Source: Lutibacter sp. (GTDB lineage: Bacteria; Bacteroidota; Bacteroidia; Flavobacteriales; Flavobacteriaceae). Taken from it: 22,583 nt of DNA. The stretch is from positions 1 to 22,583 of the forward strand of contig JAUVOS010000007.1 of assembly GCA_030599055.1 (NCBI GenBank). The letters run 5' to 3'. The translations under genes and the position numbers were made by a program. Shown in pieces: positions 22,304 through 22,583 of the stretch (position 1 is its first letter; every line of letters starts with the position of its first letter). The notes under the pieces are model-generated. The model saw only the letters and a list, made by a program, of their open reading frames with translations, ran no database searches and had not been told where the DNA came from.

Positions 22304-22394
22304 AATTAGTGTAATCATTATCAGGCATATATCACTATATTACTTCACTTATTAAAGTGCGAAAAATTCGTGTCAATTAGTGTAATTCGTGTCA
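22304..22394 (+). repeat. AATTAGTGTAAT / AATTCGTGTCA direct repeats
   Basis: aattagtgtaat occurs at 22304-22315 and again at 22375-22386. aattcgtgtca occurs at 22365-22375 and 22384-22394, 19 bases apart. These look like fragments of the AATTCGTG-type intergenic repeats often seen in flavobacterial genomes. Confidence 0.55.
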
Positions 22395-22503
22395 GTTATA
22401 AAATGACTTGTAGCTTTAACAATAAGGAGTAGAGAACTATTTACCAAATTAAGCCTTTATTTACAAACACAGCTCCATAAATAAGATGTAATATTCTTAT
22501 CAA

Positions 22504-22583
22504 TTAAGAAGGAATCTGTTCCTTTTTTCCTACTAAATTATTCCCAATAGAAACCAATATATATACAATTATAATAATTGGAA
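22504..22583 (-). CDS. Possible C-terminal fragment of a gene entering from the right edge
   Basis: On the minus strand one frame is open from the window edge for 25 codons to a TAA at 22504-22506. It would encode a hydrophobic stretch (PIIIIVYILVSIGNNL) followed by VGKKEQIPS. This could be the last membrane segment and tail of a protein convergent with lptB, which would agree with the repeats lying between two stop codons. It is short and AT-rich, so chance is a serious alternative. Confidence 0.22.
   Translation of the reverse strand, partial: PIIIIVYILVSIGNNLVGKKEQIPS

Larger units (their letters stand above)
22132..22503. other. Gene-free stretch downstream of lptB with degenerate dispersed repeats
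   Basis: I see no credible gene here on either strand. It holds a CGCAAGG-type repeat (22179-22211) and AATTCGTG-type repeats (22304-22394), both resembling dispersed intergenic repeats of Bacteroidota. The rest is AT-rich with no recognisable terminator. Confidence 0.6.

Noticed and set aside
1..22583. A new defence, toxin-antitoxin or biosynthetic system
   Set aside because: Every substantial gene belongs to a familiar housekeeping or envelope family; no toxin, nuclease, reverse transcriptase, integrase or transposase is visible.

Overview
This AT-rich window reads as chromosomal housekeeping DNA from a member of the Bacteroidota, most likely a flavobacterium. Four signs point there. Upstream regions carry the TTG-N18/19-TAnnTTTG promoter type of that phylum, and Shine-Dalgarno sequences are absent. 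There is a type III glutamine synthetase of about 730 residues. A folate-pathway HPPK is fused to a deoxynucleoside kinase, an arrangement known from flavobacteria. The protein families (GIN/DUF2807, DUF4369 lipoprotein, five-LysM receptor, YciO-like Sua5 protein) are also typical. I see no phage, transposase, CRISPR array, tRNA or rRNA.

Layout: msrB-carA-carB run on the plus strand (33-4835). A guanine deaminase (minus) and a Sua5/YciO protein (plus) are divergent at 4890-6123. A long minus-strand block (13449 down to 6129) is transcribed in the order CBS-domain protein, nadK, yebC, an otherwise overlooked small lipoprotein lacking a normal start codon, a GIN-domain protein, guaA, and a five-LysM periplasmic-binding-fold protein. 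From a divergent promoter region, pdxJ and then glnN (GSIII) and hemW follow on the plus strand. A DUF4369 lipoprotein and the folK-dNK fusion are on the minus strand (20086-18145). The window ends with a lipid A-type acyltransferase, a probable structured RNA or leader, and lptB on the plus strand.

Functionally the window combines nucleotide metabolism (carAB, guaA, guanine deaminase, dNK), cofactor synthesis or maturation (pdxJ, folK, nadK, hemW), nitrogen assimilation (GSIII), oxidative repair (msrB) and envelope biogenesis (acyltransferase, lptB, LysM protein, lipoproteins).

The most interesting material is between the genes. (1) Four sets of degenerate tandem heptamers, each with a different unit, begin at or within a few bases of stop codons and place stop codons in all three frames. 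(2) A small lipoprotein ORF lies one base upstream of the GIN gene but has no ATG, GTG or TTG start. (3) A conserved-looking, promoter-equipped, foldable segment precedes lptB. (4) Dispersed intergenic repeats of CGCAAGG type and AATTCGTGTCA type also sit next to stop codons. I found no gene cluster that looks like a new defence, biosynthetic or mobile system.
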